Virus record (IMG/VR): IMGVR_UViG_3300036846_000476
Coordinates: 1-59,543 of that record
DNA length: 59,543 bases
DNA from: a virus
Direction: 5' to 3' (one strand)
Below the pieces are notes generated by a model. The model searched no databases. It saw only the letters and a list, made by a program, of their open reading frames with translations, and was not told the DNA's origin. The position numbers were made by a program, and so were the translations under genes. Positions 33,246-41,878 of the stretch are shown here, piece by piece. Each line of letters begins with the position of its first letter. Position 1 is the stretch's first letter.

Positions 33246-34283
33246 CTAAGCATTGCGGATGCGTCCTTCGGATGCCGCGGCAAAGATATCGCGTTCGAGC
33301 CGATCGGCTTCAGCTTCCCGGCCCCGGTATCTTCCCCTGGTGCGGTCATCGTAGAACGCCTGGATATCGCGGTTAGTCCAGATGCGTTGTTCAGGAGCGC
33401 CGGGTCCGGGTGTCGCAGCGCTGCTGCGGCCCGGGGCTGCAAACGCAGTCAAGTCCATTGAACCCGCTACCGCCCCATTGGGTGGCGGCGTCTGGGTTGA
33501 ACCTGACGAAGTTTGCGGCAGAGGTGCGGTATGCTCGGTGAGGTAACGCTTAAAAAACAGACCAGTGCGAACCGCATCGCCACTGGCATAGGCGTGGTTG
33601 AGCATCACTTGACGTGACACTCCACTCAACGGCTCAATCTCGGCAAGCCACTGAATAAATGCCGCGTCCTCGTTAAGCTGTCGCCAATGCGGCGCCAGCT
33701 CAGGGTCGCGGTCCAATGCTACCTGCACCCGGTCTTGGGTGCGATCCTTCGCAGTCTTGTCCTGGGTGCCCTTCAGATCGTCGATCTGGCGGCGAAGATC
33801 CTGAACCACCGGTCCCAAGCGCGCCTCGGCCCAGCGCTGCGCACTCTCGATCAGCTCGGGCCCATAAGCCGCCACATCCTCGTCAGACACCGTCACCGAC
33901 ATCCCTGGCGCCGGTGGCGCTGGTGTCGGTGGCGGCGGATTGCGCATCGCGCCGATGACACTCTCAAGGCCGGAAACTTGCGATCTGAGTTGCGGTATCT
34001 CGCGGTCATACTTGCCCTGCAAGGTGCGGTAACGGTGTTCCCAGGTATCGGGCTGCGGCGGCGTTGCCAGAGGCAGCTCGGGCTCCGCTGGTAATACTAC
34101 AGTTCCTGTATTATCGGGCTCCTGGGTTCCTTCCCGCTCAGCCTTGGCCTGTGCCGCCAGCTCTTCGGCGCGCTGAGCTGCGCGCCGAACCGCTGCTGGG
34201 GGTTTGGGCGTGTAGTCGACGACGCTCGAACCGACCGGTCCAGCCGGCGGCGCTTCATGGGTGGCAATTTCGGCGTCAGCCAT
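33246..34283 (-). CDS. Scaffolding-like protein
   Basis: 345 residues, directly before the capsid gene. Charged and helical, with coiled-coil parts (RRAAQRAEELAAQAKAEREG; YRTLQGKYDREIPQLRSQVS) and a Pro-rich centre, typical of scaffolds that template capsid assembly and then leave. The C-terminal 60 residues are strongly basic and acidic mixed (YDDRTRGRYRGREAEADRLE). A family B site is read in frame at 34098. Confidence 0.7.
   Translation of the reverse strand: MADAEIATHEAPPAGPVGSSVVDYTPKPPAAVRRAAQRAEELAAQAKAEREGTQEPDNTGTVVLPAEPELPLATPPQPDTWEHRYRTLQGKYDREIPQLRSQVSGLESVIGAMRNPPPPTPAPPAPGMSVTVSDEDVAAYGPELIESAQRWAEARLGPVVQDLRRQIDDLKGTQDKTAKDRTQDRVQVALDRDPELAPHWRQLNEDAAFIQWLAEIEPLSGVSRQVMLNHAYASGDAVRTGLFFKRYLTEHTAPLPQTSSGSTQTPPPNGAVAGSMDLTAFAAPGRSSAATPGPGAPEQRIWTNRDIQAFYDDRTRGRYRGREAEADRLERDIFAAASEGRIRNA
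34098..34110. promoter_or_regulatory. Family B operator (TACAGTTCCTGTA), inside a gene
   Basis: Perfect dyad TACAG-TTC-CTGTA inside the scaffold gene. The same sequence occurs inside the giant gene at 16114. Confidence 0.55.
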
Positions 34284-34543
34284 TAACCCGCTTTCCTATC
34301 AAGCGCCGGCTTGGTGCGGGCTGCGATTGCACCCTGACCGGGACCGGCCTCGGCGGCGTCAATCGCCCACACCAGATCACGCATCGCCTGGGCGTAACCG
34401 CAGGCCTGCTTGTCACCGCTCTCGACGGCAGCGTGCATGAACTTGGTCATGTGCTCGATCAAGCCCGACTTGTAGGCACGCCATTCCGGCGTGCCTTTGA
34501 GCGCGATGACCGCCTCGAACGCTGCAGGTGTCAGACTGAGCAC
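34283..34543 (-). CDS. Small helical virion-region protein
   Basis: 86 residues. Begins MLSLTPAAFEAVIALKGTPE, followed by helices (YKSGLIEHMTKFMHAAVESG; AQAMRDLVWAIDAAEAGPGQ). It lies between a Gly-rich protein and the scaffold gene, with overlapping stop/start. Function unknown; likely late. Confidence 0.7.
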   Translation of the reverse strand: MLSLTPAAFEAVIALKGTPEWRAYKSGLIEHMTKFMHAAVESGDKQACGYAQAMRDLVWAIDAAEAGPGQGAIAARTKPALDRKAG

Positions 34544-34879
34544 CTACATTCCTCCCATGTCTCCACCACCACTGCCACTACCGCCAGCGGTAGTGGCAGT
34601 AGGTTCGGTGCCGCCCTCCAAACCGGGGAACCCCGCATTCTTGCCGTAGTGGTTGAACCCGTGTGCCAACTGCGAGCCACCCATCTTGGTGCTCCCAGCG
34701 CCACGCATTCCCAGAATGTTGCCAAGGTTCTGCAGGCGTAAGCTTTTGCCAACCGGTGACGGAAAGCCCTTCTGCGGCGCACCGGCTTCGTTGCCGGACA
34801 TTGGGGGCAGATAAGAGGGGGTGCTAATCCCCCCCATGCCACCCATCTTGGGCACCGGCATGCCCATGCTGCGCGCCAT
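34544..34879 (-). CDS. Gly/Met-rich small protein
   Basis: 111 residues, rich in Gly, Met and Ser (MARSMGMPVPKMGGMGGIST; tail GGSGSGGGDMGGM). Low-complexity, probably disordered; contains LRLQNLGNILGMRG. Located between portal and scaffold, so likely a late virion or assembly protein of unknown role. Confidence 0.65.
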   Translation of the reverse strand: MARSMGMPVPKMGGMGGISTPSYLPPMSGNEAGAPQKGFPSPVGKSLRLQNLGNILGMRGAGSTKMGGSQLAHGFNHYGKNAGFPGLEGGTEPTATTAGGSGSGGGDMGGM

Positions 34880-35208
34880 CAGTATTCTCCAGCCTTGCGC
34901 CGCGAGGGCATGCCCTCGTCTTCGTCACGGCCGGTGGCTGGGTTCACCCCGCCAACATAGAGATCGGTGGGGGCGCCGGGCCGGTACGCCGCGCCATCTT
35001 TCAGGATCGACTTACCCTTCGGATACATCCGGCCGCTGCCAGTCGGACCCATGCCGCTATCACTCATAGCGGCACCGCCCATTGCCCGGTCGCTCTGGAC
35101 CTTCATCGACTCCTGCTTGTCCTCGTCCTCGTTCATCGCGTCGCCACTCGAGGTCTTCGGGTAGCTCTGCCGTGTGGCGTCGCCAACCCCACTGTCGGTA
35201 CCGCGCAT
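34879..35208 (-). CDS. Small hydrophilic protein of portal-scaffold region
   Basis: 109 residues, mainly charged and Gly-rich (NEDEDKQESMKVQSDRAMGG; GKSILKDGAAYRPGAPTDLY). Probably disordered. One-base overlap with the next gene. A family A palindrome (35219) separates it from the portal gene. Confidence 0.65.
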   Translation of the reverse strand: MRGTDSGVGDATRQSYPKTSSGDAMNEDEDKQESMKVQSDRAMGGAAMSDSGMGPTGSGRMYPKGKSILKDGAAYRPGAPTDLYVGGVNPATGRDEDEGMPSRRKAGEY

Positions 35209-35218
35209 CAGATCCTCC

Positions 35219-35234
35219 TTAGTACCGGTACTAA
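35219..35234. promoter_or_regulatory. Family A palindrome, exact, after the portal gene
   Basis: In the 31-base gap between the portal gene stop and the next minus-strand gene. Confidence 0.85.
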
Positions 35235-35239
35235 GATTT

Positions 35240-37468
35240 TCATTGCGTCACCGTGTTGGTCCGGGGCGCAGCATTCTGCATGGTCGGTGATTGAGGCATC
35301 GAGGGCTGCATGCCCTGCGCCTGCGCAGCGGCGTCCGCCACCGGGGACGCCGGCGCTGGCGGTGCGGAACTATCCCCGCCGGGTGCCGCCGGTGACGGAC
35401 CACCGGCACCGGCGCCACCAGCAGCGCCACCAGTACCGGCATTCTTATTCATGTTTGCAGCCATCAACGTCAGCTGCATCTGCTTCTCGTCCTGAGCCTG
35501 CTGCTGGACCGTGTCGTCATCTGGAACTACATCGTCTGGTAGTCCCAGATCGCTCGACACTGCGCGCAACACACGAGCACGACCGACCTCGCCGACGATC
35601 TTGGCGTCGAGCGGGTTGGCGGTGAGCTGCAAAAACTGCAAACGTTTTTGCTGCTCGGTGTCCTTCTGCAAGGCCACCACCACGCCATTGACCTTGATCT
35701 GCTCGTCACCAGTCAAAAGACCAGATTGATCCGTCAGCATCAGCATGTCGTAGAGGTTGGTCAGAACGCCCCGGATCACATCCTCGTCGACATTCGCCGC
35801 CACCGTCTGCAGAACCTTCTGAGCGTTGCCCATCAGCATCGACAGACCAGATGCAGTGCGACCGGCGCCGCCCTTCAAACTCTCACCGGTGAGGTAACGT
35901 GGGATCGCGGATATATCATCCGCGAGCCCAGAAATCGCCGAGTAGATGGTCATCAGCTCCTGGGCGTTGGACTGCGGCTGAAAGAAATCCACCGGCGGAC
36001 GCTGCTGACCCAGCGGGTCAGACATCACCTTCCAGCGCTTCCAGGGGTATAAGTTATCTTCGTCCGTATCCGGACTTAACAACTCGGTGTTGATGACGAC
36101 CTGCGGCCCCGACGAAATCGACATGTTGTTGACCAGCGAGCGCAGAGACGCGTTAGCGATCTCCTGCATGTCCTCCAGAATATCCGGCAGGCCGTGACCG
36201 GCGATCGAACCCGGAACCTTCTCGAAGCTGGTGACATAATAGGGGTGCCGTTGGCGCGGGTTGGGCTGGATCTGGGTCTTGATGGTGTAGCGCCCAACCA
36301 CCCAGCTCTGCACCATGTAGTCCCGATCCAAATCCTGGATCTGTTCTCTGGGTACCCCGTTGTCGAGCAGCACCCGGCCCTGCACCATGCCGTGGTACTC
36401 GGCAGCGTCGATCAGCTGCGACTGGTTTTGTGACGGGCTTTCCCGCCCTGCGAGCAGCGCGCTCTCGACATCGGGCGTGTCCATCCAGTCGCGCAGCCCC
36501 CGGGCATAGTCCTCGAGCGCACCGCGGATGGCGTCCTGGTTGTAGCCCGGCAGGTTCATGACTTGGTTCAAGTCATTGCGGGTGAGCTTCTTGCGCTCGA
36601 TCAGCTCAGCGCTCTCGATGCTGGCAGCGCCTGGGTCCCAATAGAGGTTCTGGCAGTCGATCCGCTCCCAGCACATCTGCGGCACGGTCTGGACGCTGGC
36701 CTGGCGCTGCCCGCCGGCGTTGCTCCACACCAGCTTGGGCACCATGCGGACCGTCGGACCCTTGATGCAGGCGAACGGGCGTAAGGGGAGGTCAACCAGG
36801 AACTCAGACAGCGCGTCGTAGAACCCACCCGCCTGCAGGATGTCGTCCATCCTATCGGCGGCACCCTCAGCCTGCGTCATCGCCTGGCGCAGCGCCGCCT
36901 GCTGCGCGCCATGCACCAGGCCGAGATACCTGCCGTGGGTGGTTTCAGGGTCGACATCCTGGCCCTGAGCCTTGGCCTGCGCCGCTTCCGAGGCCACCAG
37001 CTGCGCGATCGCCGCCATGATCGAAGCAGGGACGGGAGGATCAGGCTGGGGCTGCACGTCCCACGGACGCTCAGCGCTGAGATACACGTCTCTCAGCAGA
37101 GACGTGGCGCCGCGGCACTTAACCGCGACCAACCTCGAATAAACGATTGAGCCGCCGAACTTGACGATCTCGGCCAGCTTTTGCGGATCGTACTGGCCCT
37201 CGAACATCCGCTGCGCCCGCAGCATGCGGTTGTTCAGCGAGTTGTGGCCCATGTTGCGCTGGTTGCGGAAGTGCATCCAGCGCATGCGGATGTAGTGGCC
37301 CAGGTCGAGGTCGTTGATCTGCGGCCGGTTGGCCTGGCTCAAACGGGCAAGGTTAGCTTGCTCGTCGGCGTTGAGTTCCCCAGGGGAAACCACACGCAAA
37401 AACCCCTGGCCCCGTAACGTGCTTACGGGCGGGGACGATGCGGTGAGGCCAGGCAGTGCTTGCGGCAA
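35240..37468 (-). CDS. Portal protein
   Basis: 742 residues in the open frame. Podovirus portal features: helical wing with IRMRWMHFRNQRNMGHNSLN, then RMFEGQYDPQKLAEI, a beta region with QNLYWDPGAASIESAE and a crown with Gln/Ala/Pro-rich C-terminus. The dodecamer would form the DNA entry/exit ring and bind the terminase encoded divergently at 37533. The frame opens at a TTG (37468); a start further in, after residue 20-30, is also possible. Family B operator at 37487 lies 19 bases upstream. First gene of the minus-strand late block. Confidence 0.82.
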   Translation of the reverse strand: MPQALPGLTASSPPVSTLRGQGFLRVVSPGELNADEQANLARLSQANRPQINDLDLGHYIRMRWMHFRNQRNMGHNSLNNRMLRAQRMFEGQYDPQKLAEIVKFGGSIVYSRLVAVKCRGATSLLRDVYLSAERPWDVQPQPDPPVPASIMAAIAQLVASEAAQAKAQGQDVDPETTHGRYLGLVHGAQQAALRQAMTQAEGAADRMDDILQAGGFYDALSEFLVDLPLRPFACIKGPTVRMVPKLVWSNAGGQRQASVQTVPQMCWERIDCQNLYWDPGAASIESAELIERKKLTRNDLNQVMNLPGYNQDAIRGALEDYARGLRDWMDTPDVESALLAGRESPSQNQSQLIDAAEYHGMVQGRVLLDNGVPREQIQDLDRDYMVQSWVVGRYTIKTQIQPNPRQRHPYYVTSFEKVPGSIAGHGLPDILEDMQEIANASLRSLVNNMSISSGPQVVINTELLSPDTDEDNLYPWKRWKVMSDPLGQQRPPVDFFQPQSNAQELMTIYSAISGLADDISAIPRYLTGESLKGGAGRTASGLSMLMGNAQKVLQTVAANVDEDVIRGVLTNLYDMLMLTDQSGLLTGDEQIKVNGVVVALQKDTEQQKRLQFLQLTANPLDAKIVGEVGRARVLRAVSSDLGLPDDVVPDDDTVQQQAQDEKQMQLTLMAANMNKNAGTGGAAGGAGAGGPSPAAPGGDSSAPPAPASPVADAAAQAQGMQPSMPQSPTMQNAAPRTNTVTQ

Positions 37469-37486
37469 TCCGCCGATCCTCGTAAA

Positions 37487-37499
37487 TATAGTTCCTATA
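37487..37499. promoter_or_regulatory. Family B operator (TATAGTTCCTATA)
   Basis: Both arms intact, in the 64-bp divergent gap between portal (minus) and small terminase (plus), where it could control both late directions. Confidence 0.7.
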
Positions 37500-37532
37500 G
37501 ACTAAGCACAATCAGCCAGCCTCTGCAACACC

Positions 37533-38105
37533 ATGAATGACGACGCCGATCCGGTAGACCAGGTCGTGGTCCTCCACGACAACCCGGAACTCGACGACGC
37601 CCTCATCCTGCGCCTCCAGTACGATCTCGCCGCCAAGATCCACACCTACCAGGAGATCGCGGTCCGCTACGGATTGAGATCCGTAGCGGGGTTGTTCGAG
37701 TACCTGACAGACCACCCGACCGTCACGACGGGGGTCAAGAAGATCAGGGCGGTCTGGGAGAGCGAGGAGAACGCCGAGATCAGGGTGAGGCAGAAGGCAC
37801 TACAGGCGGCCGAGCACCTAATCGCACCCACGGCAGGGATCGCAGCCAACCCGAACATCAACGTCCAGGCGCGCATAGACGCCTTCAAGCAGCTCGCCAG
37901 AGTGGGGGGCGTGGACGGACTGCCAATGAGCGCAAAACAGCAGGGGGCAGGTGGCACCGCCTTCACGCTCAACATCCTGTTCCGCGACGGCACCAAGGAA
38001 CAGCTGACGGTTAGTACCGGTACTAACGAGGTAGATGGCGCTGCTGGCAGCGCCATCACCCAACTCACCCCCGACGACGCACCGGAATACGACGAGGAAG
38101 TGTAG
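37533..38105 (+). CDS. Small terminase subunit (probable)
   Basis: 190 residues directly before the large terminase. N-terminal HTH-like helices (LQYDLAAKIHTYQEIAVRYG, then VAGLFEYLTDHP) would recognise the packaging site, followed by a helical oligomerisation region (ENAEIRVRQKALQAAEHLIA). The C-terminus carries SGTN encoded by a family A palindrome (38011-38026). The assignment rests on position, size and layout, as small terminases diverge quickly. Confidence 0.75.
   Translation: MNDDADPVDQVVVLHDNPELDDALILRLQYDLAAKIHTYQEIAVRYGLRSVAGLFEYLTDHPTVTTGVKKIRAVWESEENAEIRVRQKALQAAEHLIAPTAGIAANPNINVQARIDAFKQLARVGGVDGLPMSAKQQGAGGTAFTLNILFRDGTKEQLTVSTGTNEVDGAAGSAITQLTPDDAPEYDEEV
38011..38026. promoter_or_regulatory. 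Family A palindrome, exact, in the small terminase gene
   Basis: Read in frame as Val-Ser-Thr-Gly-Thr-Asn. Confidence 0.85.
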
Positions 38106-38107
38106 CG

Positions 38108-39517
38108 GTGGATTATATCCCGCCGCGCACCGTCGATGCGTTTATGCGGGACGATGCACGCATCAGGGTCATTGTAGGACCGTTGGGTTCTGGAAAAACT
38201 ATGGGCTGCATCATGGAGCTGTTGCGCTGGTCCTGCGCCCAGCGCCCCTACGAAAACACGCGGTACACAAGGTTCGCCCTCATCAGAAACACGCTGCAAC
38301 AGTTAAGACAAACCGTCCTAGCCGACACCATGAGCTACCTCGGCGGGATCGCGCACTACTACACTACAGACAGCACGATCCAGTTCCGTCTGACGCTGCC
38401 AGACGGCACTGACGTTCACTCTGATTGGATGCTGATCCCGTTGGACACCAAGGAGGATATCAGGAGGTTGCTGTCGACACAGCTCACCGGCGCCTACGTC
38501 AACGAGTTGCGCGAGGTACCTTTTGAAATTATAAGACCTCTATTAGGTCGGTGCGGACGATACCCGTCTAAAGTGCTGGGCGGGGCGAGCAGAAGAGGGA
38601 TCATCGGCGACACGAACCCCTGGGACACCGACAGCCCCTATCACGACCGCATGGTGCTCAACCCGCACCCCGCCTGGAAGTTGTTTCACCAACCCTCAGG
38701 CTTATCGCCCGAGGCCGAGAACATCGAGAACCTGCCCGAGGGCTATTACGACGAGCTGATGAACGACAAGGACCTCGACTGGTCCGACGTTCACGTACAC
38801 TCGCAATGGGGGACCAGCAATGCTGGTCAGGCAGTGTTTAGGCGAAGCTTCCACGCACCGACGCATGTCAAGGACATGGCGGAGGTGGTGAACCCGATGC
38901 TGCCGGTGATGGTGGGGCTCGACTTTGGCCGAACCCCATGCGCGGTGATTGGCCAGCACGATAATTTCGGGCGGGCGATCATCATGAAGGAGGTGATCAC
39001 CGAGGGGATGGGTTTGATCCAGATGGTGCAGGAACACCTGGTTCCCGCCCTGATGAAACACCCGTTTGTCGGCAAACGGGTGTTTATCGTCGCTGACCCC
39101 GCCGGCGTTCAGAAATCACAAACCGGCGAAGAGACGCCCTTCGATGTTTTGAAGGAACACGGGTTCCTCGCCTATCCCGCTTCCACCAATGATCTTGAAC
39201 CGAGGTTATTAGCGGTCGAGAGGTTGTTCCGGCAGACAGTCATGGGGCAACCGGCGATCCAGATCTCGCGTGTTGGCTGCCCAACACTGGTGCAGGCGTT
39301 GGGTGGAAAATACCGGTACCGCAGGCGACGGGACGGTCACTTCGACGACACGCCGGAGAAGCCCAACCATCCATGGTCCGACGTGTCGGACGCACTGCAG
39401 TACTTTTGTTTGGGCACGCAGATGCAATTAACCGGGCGAGTACTCGCCCGGTTCCAGCGCCAGCAACGAAGGAACGCGGCGCCACAGCAACGGATCACCG
39501 CAGCGGGGTGGACGTGA
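38108..39517 (+). CDS. terL: Large terminase subunit
   Basis: 469 residues. ATPase: Walker A GPLGSGKT at 24-31; Walker B region near AYVNELREVPF. Nuclease: GLDFGRTPCAVIG, then VFIVADPAGVQKSQTGEE and the C-terminal WSDVSDALQYFCLG, giving three acidic positions of the RNase H-like fold. It cuts and pumps DNA into the head. The GTG at 38108 is the first codon, three bases after the small-subunit stop; its stop overlaps the next ATG. Confidence 0.92.
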   Translation: MDYIPPRTVDAFMRDDARIRVIVGPLGSGKTMGCIMELLRWSCAQRPYENTRYTRFALIRNTLQQLRQTVLADTMSYLGGIAHYYTTDSTIQFRLTLPDGTDVHSDWMLIPLDTKEDIRRLLSTQLTGAYVNELREVPFEIIRPLLGRCGRYPSKVLGGASRRGIIGDTNPWDTDSPYHDRMVLNPHPAWKLFHQPSGLSPEAENIENLPEGYYDELMNDKDLDWSDVHVHSQWGTSNAGQAVFRRSFHAPTHVKDMAEVVNPMLPVMVGLDFGRTPCAVIGQHDNFGRAIIMKEVITEGMGLIQMVQEHLVPALMKHPFVGKRVFIVADPAGVQKSQTGEETPFDVLKEHGFLAYPASTNDLEPRLLAVERLFRQTVMGQPAIQISRVGCPTLVQALGGKYRYRRRRDGHFDDTPEKPNHPWSDVSDALQYFCLGTQMQLTGRVLARFQRQQRRNAAPQQRITAAGWT

Positions 39518-39696
39518 TGAAAAGCGCGATCGATTGGGGGTCAAAACCCGAGCCCTACCGCTCGATCGGCCTGGCCTTCGTGCAGGACCTGAAACGCATT
39601 TGTGGTGACGTAAAGAAAGAAGTGGGTGCGTTTAAGGCACCCAAACGTAACCCCCCGAACTGGCACCCGGTGAGCAAGGATCAACTCAAGAGGTGA
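39517..39696 (+). CDS. Small protein after terminase
   Basis: 59 residues (MKSAIDWGSKPEPYRSIGLA; FVQDLKRICGDVKKEVGAFK). Start overlaps the terminase stop (TGATG). Basic C-terminal half with Pro-rich KAPKRNPPNWHP. Unknown; may help packaging. Confidence 0.7.
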   Translation: MKSAIDWGSKPEPYRSIGLAFVQDLKRICGDVKKEVGAFKAPKRNPPNWHPVSKDQLKR

Positions 39697-39699
39697 GTT

Positions 39700-40002
39700 A
39701 TGACACCTGCAGACGCAACACGTAAGAGGATTGCCAGCAATCCTCTTAACACCATTGCCGAGGTACGTGACGCACAACGCGCGCTGGCCCTGATGGAATA
39801 CCTGCTCACCCCGGTAGCGCTGTGGGCGTCGGGGAAGAGCTGCCAGAATAAACCATGTTGCAGCGTGTGTCAGAAAACCGCCGGATCGATCTATCAGGTA
39901 CACGAGGTATGGTACTGCCTCGACCATATTCCCAACACAACCACCTTCCCGATCGGCCTGCACGGCGAGGAGTTCAAGTCCTACCAGGAGCGCCGGAAGT
40001 GA
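39700..40002 (+). CDS. Cysteine-containing small protein
   Basis: 100 residues. Helical N-terminus (EVRDAQRALALMEYLLTPVA) and a cysteine set (SCQNKPCCSVCQKTAGSIYQ, then WYCLDHIP) that may bind zinc. GAGG-type site before the ATG. Followed by a coupled GTG start. No family recognised. Confidence 0.7.
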   Translation: MTPADATRKRIASNPLNTIAEVRDAQRALALMEYLLTPVALWASGKSCQNKPCCSVCQKTAGSIYQVHEVWYCLDHIPNTTTFPIGLHGEEFKSYQERRK

Positions 40003-40232
40003 GGCGCTGGACTACTGGCGAACTCCGGATCGTGCGACGAGTAGCGGAGGCCGGCGGAAGTTCGCTAGATGCTATGCACGCGCTCGCGGAAGCTGGCTAC
40101 ACCCGATGCCGTGGTTCAGTACGCACGTTCGCGATTGACCAAGGCATTGTCTTCCCGGCCGCGCTCCGTTGGCGTACGAAACAGCGCCGACTGGCGCGAC
40201 TAGCAGCACAGGGTCGCGACGCAGCCGATTAA
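39999..40232 (+). CDS. Small HTH protein, GcrA/Myb-like
   Basis: 77 residues from GTG 39999, which overlaps the previous stop (GTGA). The layout W-T-x-x-E-L-x-x-V (RRWTTGELRIVRRVAEAGGS) followed by LDAMHALAEAGYTRCRGSVR and a third helix recalls SANT/Myb or GcrA-type DNA-binding helices that are frequent in alphaproteobacteria and their phages. A regulatory or packaging role is possible. Converges with the minus-strand winged-helix gene. Confidence 0.6.
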   Translation: MRRWTTGELRIVRRVAEAGGSSLDAMHALAEAGYTRCRGSVRTFAIDQGIVFPAALRWRTKQRRLARLAAQGRDAAD

Positions 40233-40702
40233 CCCCCAATGCTCAAACAGCAGTGCAGCGTCACGGTTAAGACAGCGATAAGAGCCTGTAGTTTGGGTTT
40301 CAGCGACCGGTTGGCGCGCGCGCCAGCTTTCTTGACCTCGGCCTCGGCATCGTGGACGCATTTGGCGATCTCGGGGTTGGGGATGATGTAGCGCACCTTG
40401 ATCGTGCTGGGACGGTTCGCGACGTTGCCCTTCTTGGTCTCGGTGACGATCTTGATGTCGTCCGTCGCTTGTCGTTGCGACAAGACGACGTCAACTGTCG
40501 GTACCGAAATATCGAGGTGCGCCGCTATCACTGGCCGCGTCGGGAAGGGTAGGGGCGGGCGGTGGTCGTTCAGCTTGACGATCAGAGCCAGGACCTTGGC
40601 GGTGGCCGCCGGCGGCCGCTGCGTCTGGCCCCGTTCGCGCAACAGCTTGGTGAGCTGGTCGACGACATAGCCGTCGATAATCGGCAGTGATGTGCTAGCC
40701 AT
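40229..40702 (-). CDS. Winged-helix regulator (repressor candidate)
   Basis: 157 residues. A helix-turn-helix is clear: AATAKVLALIVKLND, FPTRPVIAAHLDISVPTVDV, then a basic wing (ETKKGNVANRPSTIKVRYII). A C-terminal helical region with Lys/Arg and one Cys pair follows. It is transcribed opposite to the flanking early genes and its candidate promoter (40750-40778) has a family B operator on the -10 element, so autoregulation is likely. This makes it the best candidate for the lysogeny repressor that binds family B sites; this is inference. Confidence 0.7.
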   Translation of the reverse strand: MASTSLPIIDGYVVDQLTKLLRERGQTQRPPAATAKVLALIVKLNDHRPPLPFPTRPVIAAHLDISVPTVDVVLSQRQATDDIKIVTETKKGNVANRPSTIKVRYIIPNPEIAKCVHDAEAEVKKAGARANRSLKPKLQALIAVLTVTLHCCLSIGG

Positions 40703-40749
40703 TTGCAGACGGTTCCCCGGTGGAGGGTTGTTGGTCGGTCGAAGTTATA

Positions 40750-40778
40750 ATTATAGGGACTGTAAAAGCCCGCGTAAA
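40750..40778 (-). promoter_or_regulatory. Candidate sigma-70 promoter for the winged-helix gene
   Basis: TATAAT (40755-40750) preceded at 17 bases by TTTACG (40778-40773) on the minus strand. The family B dyad at 40752-40764 covers the -10. Confidence 0.6.
40752..40764. promoter_or_regulatory. Family B operator (TATAGGGACTGTA)
   Basis: TATAG-GGA-CTGTA dyad covering the -10 of the winged-helix gene promoter, 50 bases before its start codon. Confidence 0.65.
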
Positions 40779-40906
40779 GGCTTATGTTTTTAGAACACAG
40801 CGATTACAGGTTCGTTACCATCCTATAAATATTACCCCTGTTGGATCGGATGCAACAAGGAGATACGGAAAAACCCGTACCCCTATGGGGTTAGGCAGGT
40901 AGGCGC

Positions 40907-41503
40907 TTAGTTAAAATTCCAGAAACGCGCGACGGCGGTCTTGATACCGCCGGCCTGCCGATCAAGCTGCAGCTCGACGATCGCACCCCCGACAAAGGGG
41001 GCACGACGGGAGCCCGAGAAGCTGGGAACCTCGACCGTATAGGAACCACCGTCCTGGTGGTAGGCACCAGTCCGACTGCCATGAACCAGCAAAAGGTGGT
41101 GGTCTGTGACGCCGGAAACGGGGAAGGGCCTGTTCTCGAAAAATACCGGCACCCGGGTCTCGCCGTGCACCAGCTCGAGGGTGCCGAAATCGTGCCAGTC
41201 GTGGCGCGCTGCGACGCGCATGGCCGGCTCGATCCTGCTGACCGGGTTGGCGCGAAACAGCGTGGTGAGGTTCTCGACCTGCGGATAATAACGCGGCGCG
41301 TCTTTTGGGTGTAGGTTTTCGTCGAGCAGATCGCCGAGGTGTATGACCTTGTCGGCGCCGTGTTTCACGAGTTCGTGAAGGAAGCTGCCGAGATCAGCAA
41401 TACGCGCGGCGGGGCCGCCCAGCAGGGTAGATCCCACGACCCCGAAGATAATGCTACCCGACGCGTCGGTGTGCAGCTCCCCGTGATGAAGCGATGTCGC
41501 CAT
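40907..41503 (-). CDS. Metallophosphoesterase-like protein, degenerate
   Basis: 198 residues. It has pieces of a calcineurin-like phosphoesterase: VIHLGDLLDE (motif II-like GDxxD) near residue 55 and LLLVHGSRTG near 138. The first metal motif (D-x-H) reads GVVGSTLLG, and the GNHD motif is not seen, so metal binding and catalysis are in doubt. The fold may be used for another purpose. It lies alone on the minus strand beside the winged-helix gene, perhaps a lysogeny-associated gene. Confidence 0.6.
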   Translation of the reverse strand: MATSLHHGELHTDASGSIIFGVVGSTLLGGPAARIADLGSFLHELVKHGADKVIHLGDLLDENLHPKDAPRYYPQVENLTTLFRANPVSRIEPAMRVAARHDWHDFGTLELVHGETRVPVFFENRPFPVSGVTDHHLLLVHGSRTGAYHQDGGSYTVEVPSFSGSRRAPFVGGAIVELQLDRQAGGIKTAVARFWNFN

Positions 41504-41878
41504 GAAGCCTCGTCGTCAAATTGGCGTTCTCCCGCGCCCGGTCTTTTGGATATCGTGGCGCATATATCACGAACCCGCAATCACTTCTGAGCGTCGGTTC
41601 AGGTTTTAAGCGTTGCGGAGTCCAGTCACGCTACCGTAAGGTCGATCTTACGGCAACTATAAAAACGAACTCGGGATGGATTGCATTTTAGAGATTGGGT
41701 TTTTAGAGCCCTCTCGTATGAGTGGCTTGGGTGCGCGCGCCGGCTCCCACCCCCCTTGGACAGGTGGCCACCCCGGCCCGGCCCTTTGGCCGATCCAGTG
41801 ACACAAACACCACCCCGTTTAGTACCGGTACTAACCCGGTTAGTCATTTTTCCATAGGTGCCAACAATGGAGGATTTA
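41504..41878. other. Non-coding control region
   Basis: 375 bp without a convincing gene. It holds a hairpin CCGTAAG-GTCGAT-CTTACGG (41634-41653) next to a family B-like sequence TACGGCAACTATA (41649-41661), and a family A palindrome at 41819-41834. It separates divergent genes at 41503 (minus) and 41879 (plus), so promoters for both should lie here; none is clear by eye. Confidence 0.5.
41819..41834. promoter_or_regulatory. Family A palindrome, exact, non-coding
   Basis: 45 bases before the ATG at 41879. Confidence 0.85.
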
